Shown: positions 14,100 through 28,015, counted from the first letter of the stretch. The stretch is 64,000 nucleotides of DNA from Argopecten irradians (GCF_041381155.1 NC_091143.1:26377695-26441694); one strand, 5' to 3'. The notes: generated from the sequence alone by a model not told the origin. Numbers and translations are program-made.

Positions 14100-14359
14100 C
14101 CTTCCCCCTTTTGGAGCCTTAGTTTCACTCTAATTTTATCCAATAAGCCATCAGTTTGAGTGCGAAGCAAGAGTGAAAAATATCAAAGTTTCCACCTCAC
14201 TTGAATAAACCTTCCCACACCTGATATTTCACTCTATAATGTAATTAATGTAGGCATTGTATCCTTAAGCTATCTAGGCGATTTATGTTCGCGATTGGTA
14301 ATCACCCGTGAAATCTTGTAAGCGAAAATAATTTGTGAACAGTATAATGATTTATATCA

Positions 14360-14719
14360 TTTAAGATGCTCCACCGCTGACAAAAAGGTATTTTTGCAGT
14401 ATCAAAAACAGAAGCAGACGATTGAGTTTTTCTTCAGTTACAAAAGTTACTGACTTTCCACCATAACCACCATTAAAATGATTGAGCTTCTAATTTTACT
14501 TCAAGTTGAAAATATAAAAAAAAAATAATTAATTGCATCCCGAAAAAATCCTTGGCACTATATCCTATATAGAATAATGATTGTGCATGTACCAAAGGCA
14601 AACTAATAATCTTATATTATTTTTGTTTTAATAACACATATACATAAACGATTAAACACCAACTATTGTTCAAATGATGAATATCATTTATGCTCTGTCG
14701 GCGCTGGACCATCTTTAAA
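14360..14719. mobile_element. MITE-like element with about 24-bp imperfect terminal inverted repeats
   Basis: The left end, about 14360, reads TTTAAGATGCTCCACCGCTG. The right end read in reverse complement gives TTTAAAGATGGTCCAGCGCC. The interior is AT-rich and non-coding. Related ends recur at 27975-28015, about 34770-34795 and 61050-61090. I recall the motif as common in scallop DNA. The family is not assigned and no clear target duplication is seen. Confidence 0.6.
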
Positions 14720-16030
14720 TATGTAATATATAATAAAGTATAATATATTGTAATAGGTCATGAATGTGATGTAATGACTTTATGTGTAATTGTAAATAAA
14801 TGTTACAATGAGATGGAAGAAATGTTCACAAAGAGATTTGGAAGAATAAATACGATGGCATTCTGACATAGAAAGCAATTGTGTATTTTTATATCCATTT
14901 GAGAAATGTTATCAAACGTATTTTAATAATCTTATCTGAAAATAACACACAATAAAAACAAACAACAATAAATATCTAATTAGACACTAAAATAGAAGAC
15001 AGATTCTTGGAAAAGATAATGTATCAACATGACACAATTGGGTTAGTCTTATATCATATTGTTTTCATGTCAGGAGGTTAGACCTTTTGTACATTACCTG
15101 ATAATTCACGAATCATTCAGTGCGCAGATTGTTGGGCTATAAACAGTAACTAGAACTTTTCATACATAACAAATAAAATTTATTGAACCGTTACTATGAA
15201 AAGTGCAAGCCATAAATGCGTGGAATAAAAGAGTAAATCATTGATTTTTTAATTTTAAAATAACAGAGAATGATTTACACTAAACTTTGGAAATGCATAT
15301 TCTTTTAGAGTTTTAATACTCTGGCAGTTGGTGCTCTAATAATACACTTAATACTCCAAAATTACTTTTTATATGTTAAAAAAGTTGTAAACTTTCAATG
15401 TTTACTAAGACAAGGATAGTCAGAGTAGATGATAATTTCTTGGATGAAATCTAAAGGTTGTCTTTCATCCATTACATCGAAAATACAGCCTGAATTGCTT
15501 AGGCAGGTGTTTAAACCATGTGACGTCACGAACACGTCGTATATTGTTAAACCCAACGAGGCTTTGTCTCAGGATTAATAGCGAGCTGTTAAGGTAGAGG
15601 ATGACACGAAAATCCACTGAAAAACGAACAGATGATCACAAGTTTGAAGGAAGATTTGCGAGACAGCACAAAGCCACTCTGTCAGCCATTCTGTTTAGTT
15701 CACAGTCTAAAACTGAACATCGACATAATGAGGAAATTGACAATGTTAGTTTTATTACTACATGATGTAAACTGTTTAGTTTAATTGCTTGTTTATGTGA
15801 ATGGTATGAATAATTTAGAACCTTTACCAGACGTGACTATGTGAAGTCTCATAATATTAAAACAGTTTGAAAATTAATTACGCACCAAAGAAATAAAGAA
15901 TTATTGAAAACATGTTTGATGTTCAAATAAAATGTCAAGTCGCTAGTATGAGGCTAATTCAAAATGATAAATATTCACTTAGCAAAGAAACCAAAATACA
16001 AACAAACTCAGAATGCTTTAATCGAGAGCA
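14720..16030. other. AT-rich intergenic DNA, no gene seen
   Basis: No long frames, tRNA or repeat structure. A perfect TGACGTCA octamer (CRE-like) is at 15521-15528. Confidence 0.45.
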
Positions 16031-16138
16031 TTCACATACACTCACCCACCCTCACACACACACACACACACACACATACACACACACACACAACACACAC
16101 ACACACCTACACACAAACACACGCATATATATATATAC
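16031..16138. repeat. (CA)n microsatellite followed by short (TA)n
   Basis: An imperfect CA run to about 16122, then ATATATATATATA to 16137. Short frames through it encode TH or HTHT repeats and are artefacts. Confidence 0.95.
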
Positions 16139-17938
16139 AAACATAGAGATGTGTACATGAATTCTGACCGAGCGTTTCAGAGGAATTACCGCTTTCTGTG
16201 CCACGGAGCACACAATAGCAGTATACTTCCGATCTGAGTAATGTCAAGAGCGCCGAGTCTGGGGGTTGACAACGGAATGTTATTATATAGTTTAGAACTG
16301 CAGGAAGTGCAACATCAAAGAAACAGAAATGCTTTGCTCCAAGGTTGCCACAGAAAGGAACTGGGGGTTTCACATCGGTCGGAATGGACCGTTCACACTG
16401 TAGGTAATCTTTGTACTTACCTACTAAACACCTAACGCATATGTTGATCATGTGGTATGCAGATGAGTACGCGATAAAAAAAACATGGCTGTCTTGTTGC
16501 CGGGACAACAGATAACATCTATACAAATCTCTCACAGATACATAATGTGATACATATGTAAGCAGATCATTGATTACATCAATTACTTTACCCCATGCAC
16601 GCACGTGCTGAATAATTGCAGAAAATTACCTTTTTAGAACCAATTTTCTCTCTCTGTCGGTACGATTCTAACTTGGCCTATCAAACAAAGTGGCTGTATA
16701 TTTTCATATCTGCATCGTCTACATCAAAGCAAAGGCTCGCATATAACAGTCCAAGACCTCTTAGATTAACATCAGATAAAGGAAATCTGTTAAAGTCTAC
16801 ATTTCATGGCCGTGTGTGCTAAATACAGTCGATATAACTCTCACCAGGTGTGAAAGTTATGCCAAGAAGTTATGTATTATTTCCACACAAACATTTCTCA
16901 TCGCCTGATCTTGGCTACCCTATCGCTTACCATATGATGTTACTGAAACCAGCAATCACATTCGCATGTCCAAATAAAATGAAATCTATACCGAAGGGCT
17001 GGCAACGTCAACGACATCTTGTCACGGGATGTGTGTCATGATTTATAAAGAAAGAGAGATATAAAGCAGCTAGAGAATTCGTGATGTGAAATTTTATTCG
17101 GTGCTATACAATATAGTGGTCCAGCAAACAAGAATCCGGATACGGTAAAACAGTGATATTAAGAAAAATCTGTGTAGACGGGACACCTGCGGAATCACTA
17201 GCGAAACTAAAAACCCAAACAGCGTTTAAGTAAACGTAACACGAACAAGTTGACATTTTTTTCGTTTGTTTCAAAATCAAATTTTAGTAAATATTCATAG
17301 TATATTACATAATATCAAGTGTTTTTCACACAGGATGAGATTCATGCAACACACATATATTTTTCATATTTTAAAATTGCTTTAATATTAGTTTTTTTTG
17401 TTTTTATATAAGTGGACATGGACTTTAAAAGTACACGCCATAAGCTAGGTAACCACAAGCTAAAATCTTCAGAAGAAAATAAAACTTGATTTGAATGCTA
17501 CTTTTTCAAAGGACATTAGATACTAGCAAATAAGTCTTTGTCTTTTTCTAAGTTAGATTTCTGTGTATCATGATAGGTAATAGCTGTTAAGCATATATCC
17601 CCGTTAAACCAAACATAACTACCATTTTAGAGATGAAGAATAAAATGCATTTGATCGATATTACCAAACTTGAATTAGGTTATTTTAATACAATGGTTTC
17701 GCTATGATTGGTCTCAAACTGCTCAAATGTAAATATTTTTAATATTTATTAAGTCTAATTCATATCCAGAGGAATACATATATTTAATATCGTTCATCTT
17801 TACAATGGAATAAAATTCAATGAATCCGGATACATACTGTGAAATAAAACAAAGACGATGTCTCGCTTCTAACGTCACTATTGTACAGTTGTTTGTCGGG
17901 TGTGCTGATATGGTTGTCGATAGAAGTCAGTTTTAGGG
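16139..17938. other. intergenic DNA with a moderately GC-richer patch, no gene assigned
   Basis: The patch at about 16150-17040 is less AT-rich than its surroundings and carries several unrelated frames, the longest a 165-codon minus frame at 16107-16604. None has a recognisable domain or clear codon bias. It could be a conserved non-coding or exon-bearing patch. Confidence 0.35.
17930..17938. repeat. left target-site duplication GTTTTAGGG
   Basis: The same nine bases follow the right end of the MITE at 18258-18266, so this is a likely 8- or 9-bp target duplication. Confidence 0.7.
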
Positions 17939-18257
17939 CATCCTCGATATTCTAGGGGTTCCGATCACTTACGATCTCTACACCCCTGGAATATATCATA
18001 GTAAATCTGGAGGCAACAGAACAGAACAGGTAATCTAGTCATTTGGTGAACGTCAAAAGAGCCGTATAACAGTACACTGTGGTTGACTGTGTGGCTTTGA
18101 TGTTAGGCGTCGCTCTCTCTCTGTAGTCTTCAAAGGAAATCTTTGCTAGCCTGTGATTGGTCAAATGTTTTCCGCTGAGCTGCCTTTGATTTCACTATGA
18201 GATAGTCCAGGGGTGTAGAGATCGTTAGTGATCGGAACCCCTGGAATATCGAGGATT
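17939..18257. mobile_element. 319-bp MITE with about 57-bp terminal inverted repeats
   Basis: The left arm (17940-17998) and right arm (about 18200-18256) are near-perfect reverse complements. They carry ATCCTCGATATTC, AGGGGTTCCGATCAC and CTACACCCCTGGAAT in mirrored order. The interior of about 200 bp has no coding frame. Flanking 9-bp direct repeats (GTTTTAGGG) support transposition. An 8-bp duplication would suit hAT- or P-like enzymes and a 9-bp one MULE-like, and the sequence alone does not decide. Confidence 0.85.
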
Positions 18258-21200
18258 GTTTTAGGGAGATTTAAAATCAACATAAAGATAAGTTCTCATT
18301 GATCGCCACTCCTAATGTTGAACTCTTTCATTATTTCGTGCACATGACATCTACATCTGGTAGTATACAAGAAGCAGTTGTCTCCATGTGTTTTATATCA
18401 TTGTTATTGCTTTAAAGCTGAAGTTTAAGGTTTTATTTCCTTTATAATTTTTTGCTCTGTGATTATTCCAGCTCGAGGATGTGGATTAGGCCTGGATAGG
18501 ATACAGTTTGCTTCAGACCTCACCTGGTCGTGGGTAAACCTTTGTGTGCAGCGCCTTAGAGCGAGGATAATTGATTGCAGTTCGCACAGATGTTTTACAT
18601 CAACTGCATGATTCACGCGGTGCATAATAAAAATATACATTATATACTAACACAATTACAGATATTTATCTGTAATTCGGTAGTGTGAACATGCTATTGA
18701 TGTCAAGCGCTATGATGACCTTAACAATCGGTGTCATGCAAACACTTTTTTCCCAATTTTGTCAGTCTTTACATTCCGTTGATGTCAATGATTGTGATGA
18801 CCTTAATTATTTTTGTCAAGAAAATGCTTTTTCCTACATATCAAAGTCATAATGATTTATTGTTTATCCATCGGTAGTATTTTTAAGCTATTTTTCTGGT
18901 GTCATTTAAGAAGTTATTGGGGTGAGGAACGACGGTATTTATAGCAAATGTTATAAATCAAGGTCTTTTGCCAAGGCAATGTGGAGAATAGCATTGCTGC
19001 CCTGTATTTGTTATGTTTGATTATGGAAAAAAAACAAATTTGAAAAAACTGTCACCTTCAGCATTTAATGTAGGCGAAAATTATCTCCATTGGTTTAGAA
19101 CATATGTTAATCATGTAAGATAATTAATTCCTTATGTCGTAAATTCAATGACGTCGGTATACGAGTATTAGATGTATTTATAAGGAATGGTTTGAACATG
19201 AACCTATAAGGTCTCAAAATGTATCCCTTATCCAGCGAGAATTGATGAATTTTCAAAACAGGATTAGAATGAAAAAATCGTACAATAGCAATGTATTTTC
19301 TTGTTATTTTTCACCATAATATTTGTATTAGTAAAAACGTTCAAACAAATACAGGATTTAAAATATGCTTAATATGATAAATAAGATATACTCTATCACA
19401 TGTGCAGAAAAACCCATGTACTTTAGCAATATCTGGTATAATCTCTATTCATCTTTATGGGCAAACGGTTAACGTGTCTCTCATCCCTCTATCGCATCTA
19501 GGTCACATGACAGAGGATTACATATGGAATTGGATGATAAGCGAAGATAGATTTTTTTCTACCAAAACTAAAATCAGTTTGTTCGAGAAAGACTGAAAGG
19601 TATGGGTACAAATAATTTTGTTTGTTTGTTTTACACTTTATCACTTTATTCCGTAATATTGTTACAATTATATGCAACATTTTCTTTTATCTTCCCTTCC
19701 TATCAAATCCATACGTTTTTGTTGTCGTATGTACAGAGGGTGAATATTCGGTGTTAAGACTTGGACTAGATCCTGACAGCGGACTCCTGGTGTAATACTG
19801 GATTGCGCTGTCGAGTCGTAAACATTTTTATATTTTATTTTCAGAAGAAACAGACGGGACGACCTCAAATCTGATGCGTTAAATACAAGTCGTAAATTAG
19901 TCGGGAAAATGTGCAAAATATATTCGCGAGCCAATTTCTTAAAGGCCACGGCTATTAAGTTTGATATGAGACCCCCATCGCACAATGCGATGATGACGTC
20001 ACATGCCGCTGACTGGCGGGACTGCCAGTGTCAGTTCCGGCCCGTACATATTTTCCCTGAGCATTTGTGCAATTTCCACATTCTCAAGCTCGTCAGTTTG
20101 GCTTCTGGTCCGTGAATTGTTCAGCACAATTGAGTTTTATACATGTATCGGTGATATATACTCACTTTTTATATGTTTTTCCTACAGTGCATATTCTAAT
20201 TCTCGCTGCTCAAATGTCTTTCATTGTATCATTGTTACGGGCAATTTGGGTTGATATGCCATTTATATCTTCACAGGAATTAGAAAAATATCGATAAATA
20301 CGGAATCTTGTGAAATGAAACTTTCTCATAATTTGTCAGCCGTGTGGACATATTCATATTATCTTAATTACTGATGGCATAGGTGTTACTTGTACTTTAC
20401 ACTCTCGTTATACCCAGTGAAAACTTGATCTAAACCCTCCACTGGTATCAGCACTTCTAAATTGTATGATCACTGTCATCCATTAAGTCATGTTTGTTCG
20501 CACAATTCAAAATGGTTTCACTTCTTGTCATATTGTAAGTCCAAACAATATATAACTTCTCAATATTTGATGCAAAATATCTTATCTCATTTGCATATTC
20601 AAATAATTTTTTATTTTCATAGGTTTTTAATTTCTAAAAACATAATTACCTGTACATATTTTCACTATTATGTGATTATAGTATGCATTGGTCACAGAGG
20701 TCCTTAATGATTGAGCTTGAACGTAATTTGTCATTTTTAAAAAGATACGACAACTTGAGGTGTGTGGTATAAATACAAAATCCGGTATCTTATTATAAAT
20801 GTTCTACTGTCTGTAAAATGTCCCTAGAGAGCAGAGATGTTGTTGTTTAAGGCGACTTTACATTACTTTCTACACCACCTCAACGACGGACTTTCGTTGA
20901 ACAAAATATTTCAATTAGCTTTCGAGCGATGATTCCATATTCAATATAATCTTGTCCATTGTTTTGTAATTATACAACAATTAACAAAAATTCCCACGAA
21001 AAAATCCGGCCATATAAAGTAACTTCTTTATTATGGCTTTGATAATCAATTCGTATTCTAAACAATGCATCACCTTACTGTTTCCTATGATATTTCCCCA
21101 TTGTTGTATTTTGTTGGGCGTTCTTTCATGCATTGATACCTGTTTGTTCTATATTTCGGCAAGGAAAAATACCATCCTAAATTGGTAGTTGCTTAGATAT

Positions 21201-22134
21201 TAGATATTTGATCATCGTTTGTCGTTAGTCGATCTGAATCTGAGGAATGACCTCCTCCATTCCTTTACATACATCACATAACCGGAATAATAAAATCTTC
21301 GTCTTGTGCGAAATATCCCTTTAAGTCATATGCTGTCTTTATGCAGACTTAAATCAACGACTTCAGTGCCTAAGGTGTGGTATAATATGCGTTTTATTCA
21401 TATTTTATTATAATGTCTATGCTTCTGTACGTTGTATAACGGACGAGCGATCATTATCATTGTAATTTAAAACGCATTAGACTAATTTTAGCCTAATGTA
21501 ACATTAATCATGGTCTGAATGCCATTTACAAACACTGCTGTTAGATTAACGTATTCTGAAAATGAATAATTTTTCACCTATATTTTAACTTGTTACAATG
21601 TTTTACGAACATATGAAAACCGTCATTTTCAAAAATATTTTTTAAATGTTTTTTTGTTGGCATTGACACGAAAACTATCATTTTTCGTGTGTAAATCATC
21701 TGTATGAAAATATGTTATTTGGAATATATTGATATGTTAATAAAATCGTGCATTTTTTTAATATTAAGAGAGTATGTTTGTTTCACAGAGTAATCTTGAT
21801 ATATTTAATCAAAAAGACGTTTACTGTTAAAGTTTCCTCGCTCTCTCGTTATTATAATGCAGAACGGGTTTTAAAAAAAAAAAAATTTTTTTTGATAATA
21901 TTCATTAAGATATTATTCATTTTTTTAATTAAGTATTTCCAATATTCCTGTACTCGTATTAAATATCAAGCAAATCTTTAAATCTCTTTTCCCACACCTA
22001 TTGGCTTCCTTGTATGTTCCCGATCAAAACTATATCTAGTTACACGAATCCAGGTTTGGATATTTAATTTTATGTCAACACAACGAGTGTATTATTAGTC
22101 ATACTTCAAAACGAACATTATGTTACAAAATCAT
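18258..22134. other. intergenic DNA, no gene seen
   Basis: Short overlapping frames on both strands at about 19670-20300 coincide with a GC-richer patch, but none is recognisable. A TGACGTCA octamer lies at 19994-20001. Confidence 0.4.
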
Positions 22135-22278
22135 ACAATATTACTTCTGTAAAGGAAATAGAAAGTATTGTTACCAAATAGAACACAATATTACTTCTGT
22201 ACAAGATATAGAATGTTTTGTTACCAAATAAAACAATATTACATCTATACAAGAAATAGAAACGTTTGTCACCAAATA
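22135..22278. repeat. about 50-bp imperfect tandem triplication
   Basis: Three successive copies of ACAATATTACTTCTGTA followed by an A-rich GAAATAGAAA segment and TTGTTACCAAATA, drifting in length from about 55 to 46 bp. Confidence 0.8.
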
Positions 22279-25200
22279 TGTTTTTATACCTCTTGTGAAC
22301 CTGTAGATAATCTCATCCTGATGAAGGAGATTATATGAATAATTACTTACAACGACTGTTTAGTATTATTTATCCCAAAAAGAACTAGGGTCGGCTTTTA
22401 TGAAGCGTTTGAAGAATGATATTTTCTCCTTTGCTTTCTCCCATAAACAATGCATTGCTTGCGATTGTTTTCATCTTTGAATATTTTATACATGAATCGT
22501 GAACGCTATCACAGATATATTGAAAGAACCAGTAAGAAAATGTAGTATTTAAGCATTTACATCATATGTTTAGGTTTTGAGTTGATATATATGATATTGC
22601 ATTCAAACAGTAGCAAGAATAAAGATAACTCAATTCAAATAGTTTTTTTCCTAGTCGCGAAAACCAGTATTTTCCAACATTTAAAAACAGTAAATGACAT
22701 TTAATATGAAAATTATTCTTTCCAACAAGTGTGATCGCCAGGAAAATTCATTGTTCACACAAAAATAAGTGTTTTCATGAAAACAATGTTTTCAATATTT
22801 TGTTGGATTTATCCCATACATAATTCATTTATCGTCGCTAAAATCAGTATTATTACTATTATCTCGCTCCTGCTTTCAATTTCACGTCCAGCATATTACG
22901 CCATATAGATGTTGAGCGTGACCCAAAGTCTAAGGCACAGATGTCGTTGTATCAAATTGCTTTAAAGTCAAAATCTCAGTGCGTTCTAATCTAAACAACC
23001 ATTCAGAATGAAATAAAAACAAATTGGATTTCTTCTTTAACCATACTGTATGTAACGATATACTCGACATCCATTTTACATGTTTTCGTGTCTAAATCTT
23101 TTATCGGAAAGAAAGACGCCCAACAAGCTTTATCCATCATTTCCGGAATGTGGTCACTTGTCATCTCCGCTTACCGTTTTGTGTATTAGTGACCACCTCG
23201 GAGGCTTTGAAATCTACACCCTATTAACAATGGCTGCTGCTGGCATATCTGCCCCCTTTTGTCCGTTTGATGCTTATTGACAGGGAAGGTTGGGATGAAG
23301 TGAGCTAGACCTGACGGAGGGAGGATTATCTCCGCTACACCTGTCCCATAGATTAACATCGACAATGGAGGACAAGAAAAACGTCCCCCCTCAACAAAAT
23401 ACACGGACTCGGTTGCCGGGTCGTCTCACGTTCGGTCATGTTAGCTGTACAATTGGACGTTTTACACGTGTTTTGAAATATATTTGCTGCGGACCACCAA
23501 CAAAGCTATTTTGTATTGGTTACAATGGGTCCGCTTCCAGTGGCGTGTTTGTTTGAGAAACTAAATCTATCTTTCTTACCATGATAATGTATGAACAGTT
23601 TTTTCTTCAAATAAATAAATAAATAAAATAATACGCATACCACAAAAGTGTTTATAAATTTTAAACAAGGCTATATTGTGCCTAATTTGCTTGTTCTCCA
23701 TTTTACTATAAAATGCCAGCAAAATAATAAACAAAATTGATTGTAGAGGATTGAATACCTACGGTTTAATTGCTTGGTTGATTTTACTTACGTATTGTTA
23801 ACAGCTAATATTATTCACGATGACGTCCCATTATGCGATGCGTTGCGTGTGGTGCTGACTGGTGTGTTTTTTGGAGAGTGTGGTATGTTTTCTTGTCGAG
23901 GTTTCTTTGTAATATTGAAATTCGTGCTCATTTAATAATGCTATTTCACTTATATATATTGCAGAAGAAATCGAACAGCACATTCCATTCGATCACAATA
24001 TACAAGAGACGTGACCAAACCTACTGATTTTATGGAGAATTCAAACGAAGTGACAACAAGACCAGGTGTTTCAGAAGAGAAACCAAACACAGGGGTATGC
24101 AAACACAATCATCAAAATAATTTAGAAATTATTTTGATTGTAGATTATACGGAATAATATTGTAATTAACACAACGGAACGTAGGACTAGAATATTCTAA
24201 AACGATTAAAGTGTTGTAGCTATAGCAGCAACATTGCATTTGTGGATTAAATACAGAATTCGTCGATATTAAAAGTGGCTGATATACAAAAAATGAGGTC
24301 AATAACCATATCGTACATGTGAAGTGTAAATGTGTCGGCTATCAACACTCATCCGCTTTCTTCCAACAAGAGAACACCAGAAGCGGATGCATTGTATACT
24401 TAAACTAGCACAAATTGGTTTACTATTTTACAAGGTTTTCTATTTTATTCTAAATTAACGAGAGAGAGAAACAGATTTTCGTATATGTATTATGTTGAAA
24501 CGTAACAGCTTCTTCCTAAATAGTTGTTAAAGAACAGAGTATAGCGTAACAAAATTAAAGATTTCAGACATAAAGTGGATTCGGCCTCACCTTGTAACAG
24601 CACCAACGCCCCAACAAACAGTTAGAGCTATCTGGTGTAATTCCGAGCGACGCTTGGAAATTATTCTCTTGTCAGATTTAAAAGTAGTTTAACTTCAAAG
24701 ACGTAAAAATATGTAAGTAATATGTGATGAGTTAGTTGTAGTTTTAATGTTTTACATAAGCTTAGTATTATATATCGTCAAGGTATATATAAGTGGAATG
24801 AATCTTCAATTAGAATGTTATTGATATGTATCTATGCTTCATATCTATCTTGTTTGTTTTAAAGAAAATTAACTGAAAATATTCTGCCAAGTAGTTTATG
24901 TGATAAAATTGTTAAATATCAACTATTTAAAGTAATTGCGCAAAAGCCTTCCTATACAGGGAATAGCTGTTTCTTATTTCCTCGTGTGTCTTTTGAATAT
25001 TAGTAATTCTTTCTTATATCAGGAAATTTAGATGGCTTGTAAACGGGAATTTAGAGGTTAAAAATATATTGACAAATAACACGAACTTTGATAAATTCTT
25101 TATCTTATCTTTATTTTATTTTCTACGCCTTCCATAATGTTGTAATTTTAATATATGTGTTTAATGCTATCGCATATTGTCCAATTCTCTCACCCACAAA

Positions 25201-26887
25201 CACTTCCGTGTTTTTTACGATGGCTGAGCGTTTTCTAGTTTCTCTCCTTGTGATGGCTTGAAGTAATGTCTACATTATAGCGTCTTACTGAAATACACTA
25301 CCGAACAATGCCAATTTAATGGCGCATGTCAATTACTCCATCTGATTGTAATAATGCAGCCAATTATCAACTACTGTTTGTCTGAATGTAAGATTTGTAA
25401 AGTTGTTGTTGTTATGACCTAGTCTGGTATGGCGGGTGTGACCTAGATTTGCATGACATGTGTCGCAAAGATACTTACCCTTCCTGACGACATGGTCTTG
25501 TGTTTCGTATTCAAAGTACATTGTACTGGAAAGCAATTATTCTGTTAGCATTTAGCTTTGGTTTAATTGGTTTTATGTTGTGTTATAGAATCGATAATTT
25601 TGGGTATAATTCGTAGTTTTTGGGTGAAGTTCAAATGATTTCTTTGATTGATTACTACTATCTACCTCTTAAAGAAATAGAACGAGAATGGTGCAAACCA
25701 TTGGCATAAACATAACGGCATAACTGGAGCGCGAAGTTATTTGAGAATGATAATCCTTAATCAATCAATGGAATCGTACATTTTAACGTTTTTGTTAGTG
25801 TTAATTAAATTAAGCAAATGTATATAGTCTTAAAACCTGTTTTTAAACATTGATGTTACTATTTTATCGGGTATGAAAAACATGTTTGCACACTTTAATG
25901 AAAATGCAGTAGGCGGAGAGAGCTTGGAAACATATTTTTTTTTATACTTCGATGAAAGTAGAAAAATAGTGACATCAATGAGTTACATTTTACAAAGCTT
26001 TAATATTGGATGTCCGCGCTTCTGCGCTTCTTTTAATATGTTTATGAACATGTTACGTGCAGCTGGTGACATTTATTCCGCTCGGGTAGTTTTCGGTATG
26101 CCCCCTCAATATTAAACGGCACGTGTGTGAAAAAATAAGGAGATTCTCTCATATTAGAGAATTTGGTCTCATTTGCATTCGCGTTGTTTCTCGTGATGTA
26201 TGAGATTACATCATTTCTTTTGAACCTTTTATTTGCCCAGCACATAAATTACACAGGTATTATACTAATTTGAATATTTTCTTTCTCGTCTATGACAAGC
26301 CGAGGCTCAAGTAATTTTGTAAGCATTTAATTTCCGACCAAATAGTTACCCTAGTCTTTAAATACTCATTTCCAAGTGACCTAAGTCTTTTTCCCACCAA
26401 AACGTAAAGCAATAAAATATCCAAAGAAGAACTAAATACGTTGTACGGGTGATGTTTATGCGTTTCAGCAACGGTATAAGCTGTTGCATTCATTCACGCT
26501 CGGTGAAACCCGGATTTGAATCCTTCCTCGACCGATTATTAAAGGGCTCGGGTAGCAGGATTTATTGCCCCTATAGAAGGGTCGATGGGATATATCAAGG
26601 CTCTAAACCCATCATTATTGAAAGCACATGTCCGCATTCAAGTGAAATGCTAAATACTTTAAATTCGATACGACCTCGGTAAGGATTTGATCTGTAGAAT
26701 GTCTTTATTAGGACTTAGCTCTTTTGGGAATTTTGTGGATAATTTTTTTTCTGTCGACATTTGCTCCAAATCTCTGTCAGACACATCATTTCCAAAAACA
26801 TCAGATACTTTACTACAGAAAGTTTTATCAGGGTTTAATGAAATTTGTCTTCAAAATAAACATTGGCAAAAAATCAAAATTATTGTC
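22279..26887. other. AT-rich intergenic DNA with one perfect hairpin
   Basis: No convincing gene. A perfect 13-bp inverted repeat with a 2-base spacer lies at 24111-24138, its left arm ATCAAAATAATTT. A fragment at about 23835-23895 (GCGTGTGGTGCTG, then GTGTGGTATGTTTTCTTG) weakly resembles the SINE family at 40000-40365. Confidence 0.4.
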
Positions 26888-26959
26888 AGGTTCTACCGAG
26901 ATTTGAACTCGGATCGCAGGATTCAGAGTCCTGAGTGCTAACCATTACACCATAGAACC
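26888..26959 (-). tRNA. tRNA-Gln(CUG)
   Basis: A 72-base cloverleaf. Acceptor GGTTCTA pairs perfectly with TAGAACC, the anticodon arm is CAGGA-CTCTGAA-TCCTG with anticodon CTG, and the T arm is CCGAG-TTCAAAT-CTCGG. The A box lies in TGGTGTAATGGTTAGCAC and the B box is GAGTTCAAATCTC. Downstream on the minus strand, T runs (TTTT, then TTTTTT within 20 bases) suit Pol III termination. It is one of the best copies in the minus-strand array. Confidence 0.95.
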
Positions 26960-27371
26960 AGTTACACCTAAGAATAATGTGTGGCCGGTAGTACCTAACT
27001 ATCGGTGTTTTATCTATACCTTGGCTATTTTTAGCGTACTATTTATAGACTGATTACAATACGCACCTCTATACCTACATGCACAACAATAATACTGTAC
27101 CTATGTGCTCCTACCAGTTACCACACCAAGTCTTACCTTAATTAAAGCTCCATTTAATATCTGACATAGTGTAAGAGTAACTACACGGTGTAACACTTTC
27201 ATTACAGAAAGAAGTTTTTCTTAATAAATGGACTCAGATGTGATACTAATTTATTTGCAAATACATTAATTATGTAGTTTTAGCCTAAAACTATACCCTA
27301 TCAAAGTAAGGTAATTATTACACACCTGAACAAAAATAGGAAAAAACATTACCAAAACTATGTTTAGAAAT

Positions 27372-27443
27372 AGGTTCTACCGAGATTTGAACTCGGATCG
27401 CTGGATTCAAAGTCCAGAGTGCTAACCATTACACCATAGAACC
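27372..27443 (-). tRNA. tRNA-Gln(UUG)
   Basis: An intact cloverleaf with acceptor GGTTCTA/TAGAACC. Anticodon arm CTGGA-CTTTGAA-TCCAG gives anticodon TTG. The T arm matches the CUG genes. It pairs with the CUG gene 412 bp away, continuing the CUG/UUG alternation. Confidence 0.95.
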
Positions 27444-27959
27444 GTTTGTTAGTGGTAAAATGTGCATACGTCTATTAAACTGAACAGAGAATATAGGCAC
27501 CTATTTTTATCGATGTAATCACAGTCAGCTGATGTAAATGCCTTATTATGTGAGGTAGATAGACAGATAGGTTGAATAGTATATTTGATAAGAGATCCTA
27601 AATCAATACCGGAAGTTATTATATTTGGATATCATTAGACTATTACACCTTCCTATTCAATATTGTTAAATGCATTTACAGAGGTATTGATAGACATGAA
27701 TTATAATATTTTATTATAAATAAAGCAACAAAATATACCCATCATGTATGTCTTATTAACACAAAATATAATAAAAAAATAATTTATTTAAACTTTAGTG
27801 GGTGCGCAATCAGTACTTCATTTCATTTAGGGCATATTGACTGAGACTTTTGTATGGACGCAATTAAATTATGTTAAGTTAAGTGAAATACGAAGCTCGA
27901 ACTGTTTAATGATAATAGTAATAATGATGTAAAGTAAGTAACTTTTGTGCCCGAAGAAA

Positions 27960-28015
27960 AATTAAAAAAAAAAAAGAAAAAAATACCTTTCGTCAGCGGT
28001 GAAGCATCTTTAAAT
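27960..28015 (-). mobile_element. fragment of the 14360-type MITE
   Basis: In reverse complement the piece begins TTTAAAGATGCTTCACCGCT, matching the left end of the element at 14360. It breaks off into an A-rich tract. It lies 44 bp downstream of a tRNA-Gln gene. Confidence 0.5.

Noticed and set aside
16107-16604. 165-codon minus-strand frame
   Set aside because: Its end runs into the CA microsatellite. The unique part has no recognised domain, and one frame of this length is plausible by chance in 64 kb. It would be revived by a transcript or conserved frame.
26687-26941. Plus frame ending in RFYRDLNSDRRIQSPEC
   Set aside because: The tail is the reverse complement of the tRNA-Gln(CUG) gene. 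The same peptide appears wherever a tRNA-Gln is read in that frame.
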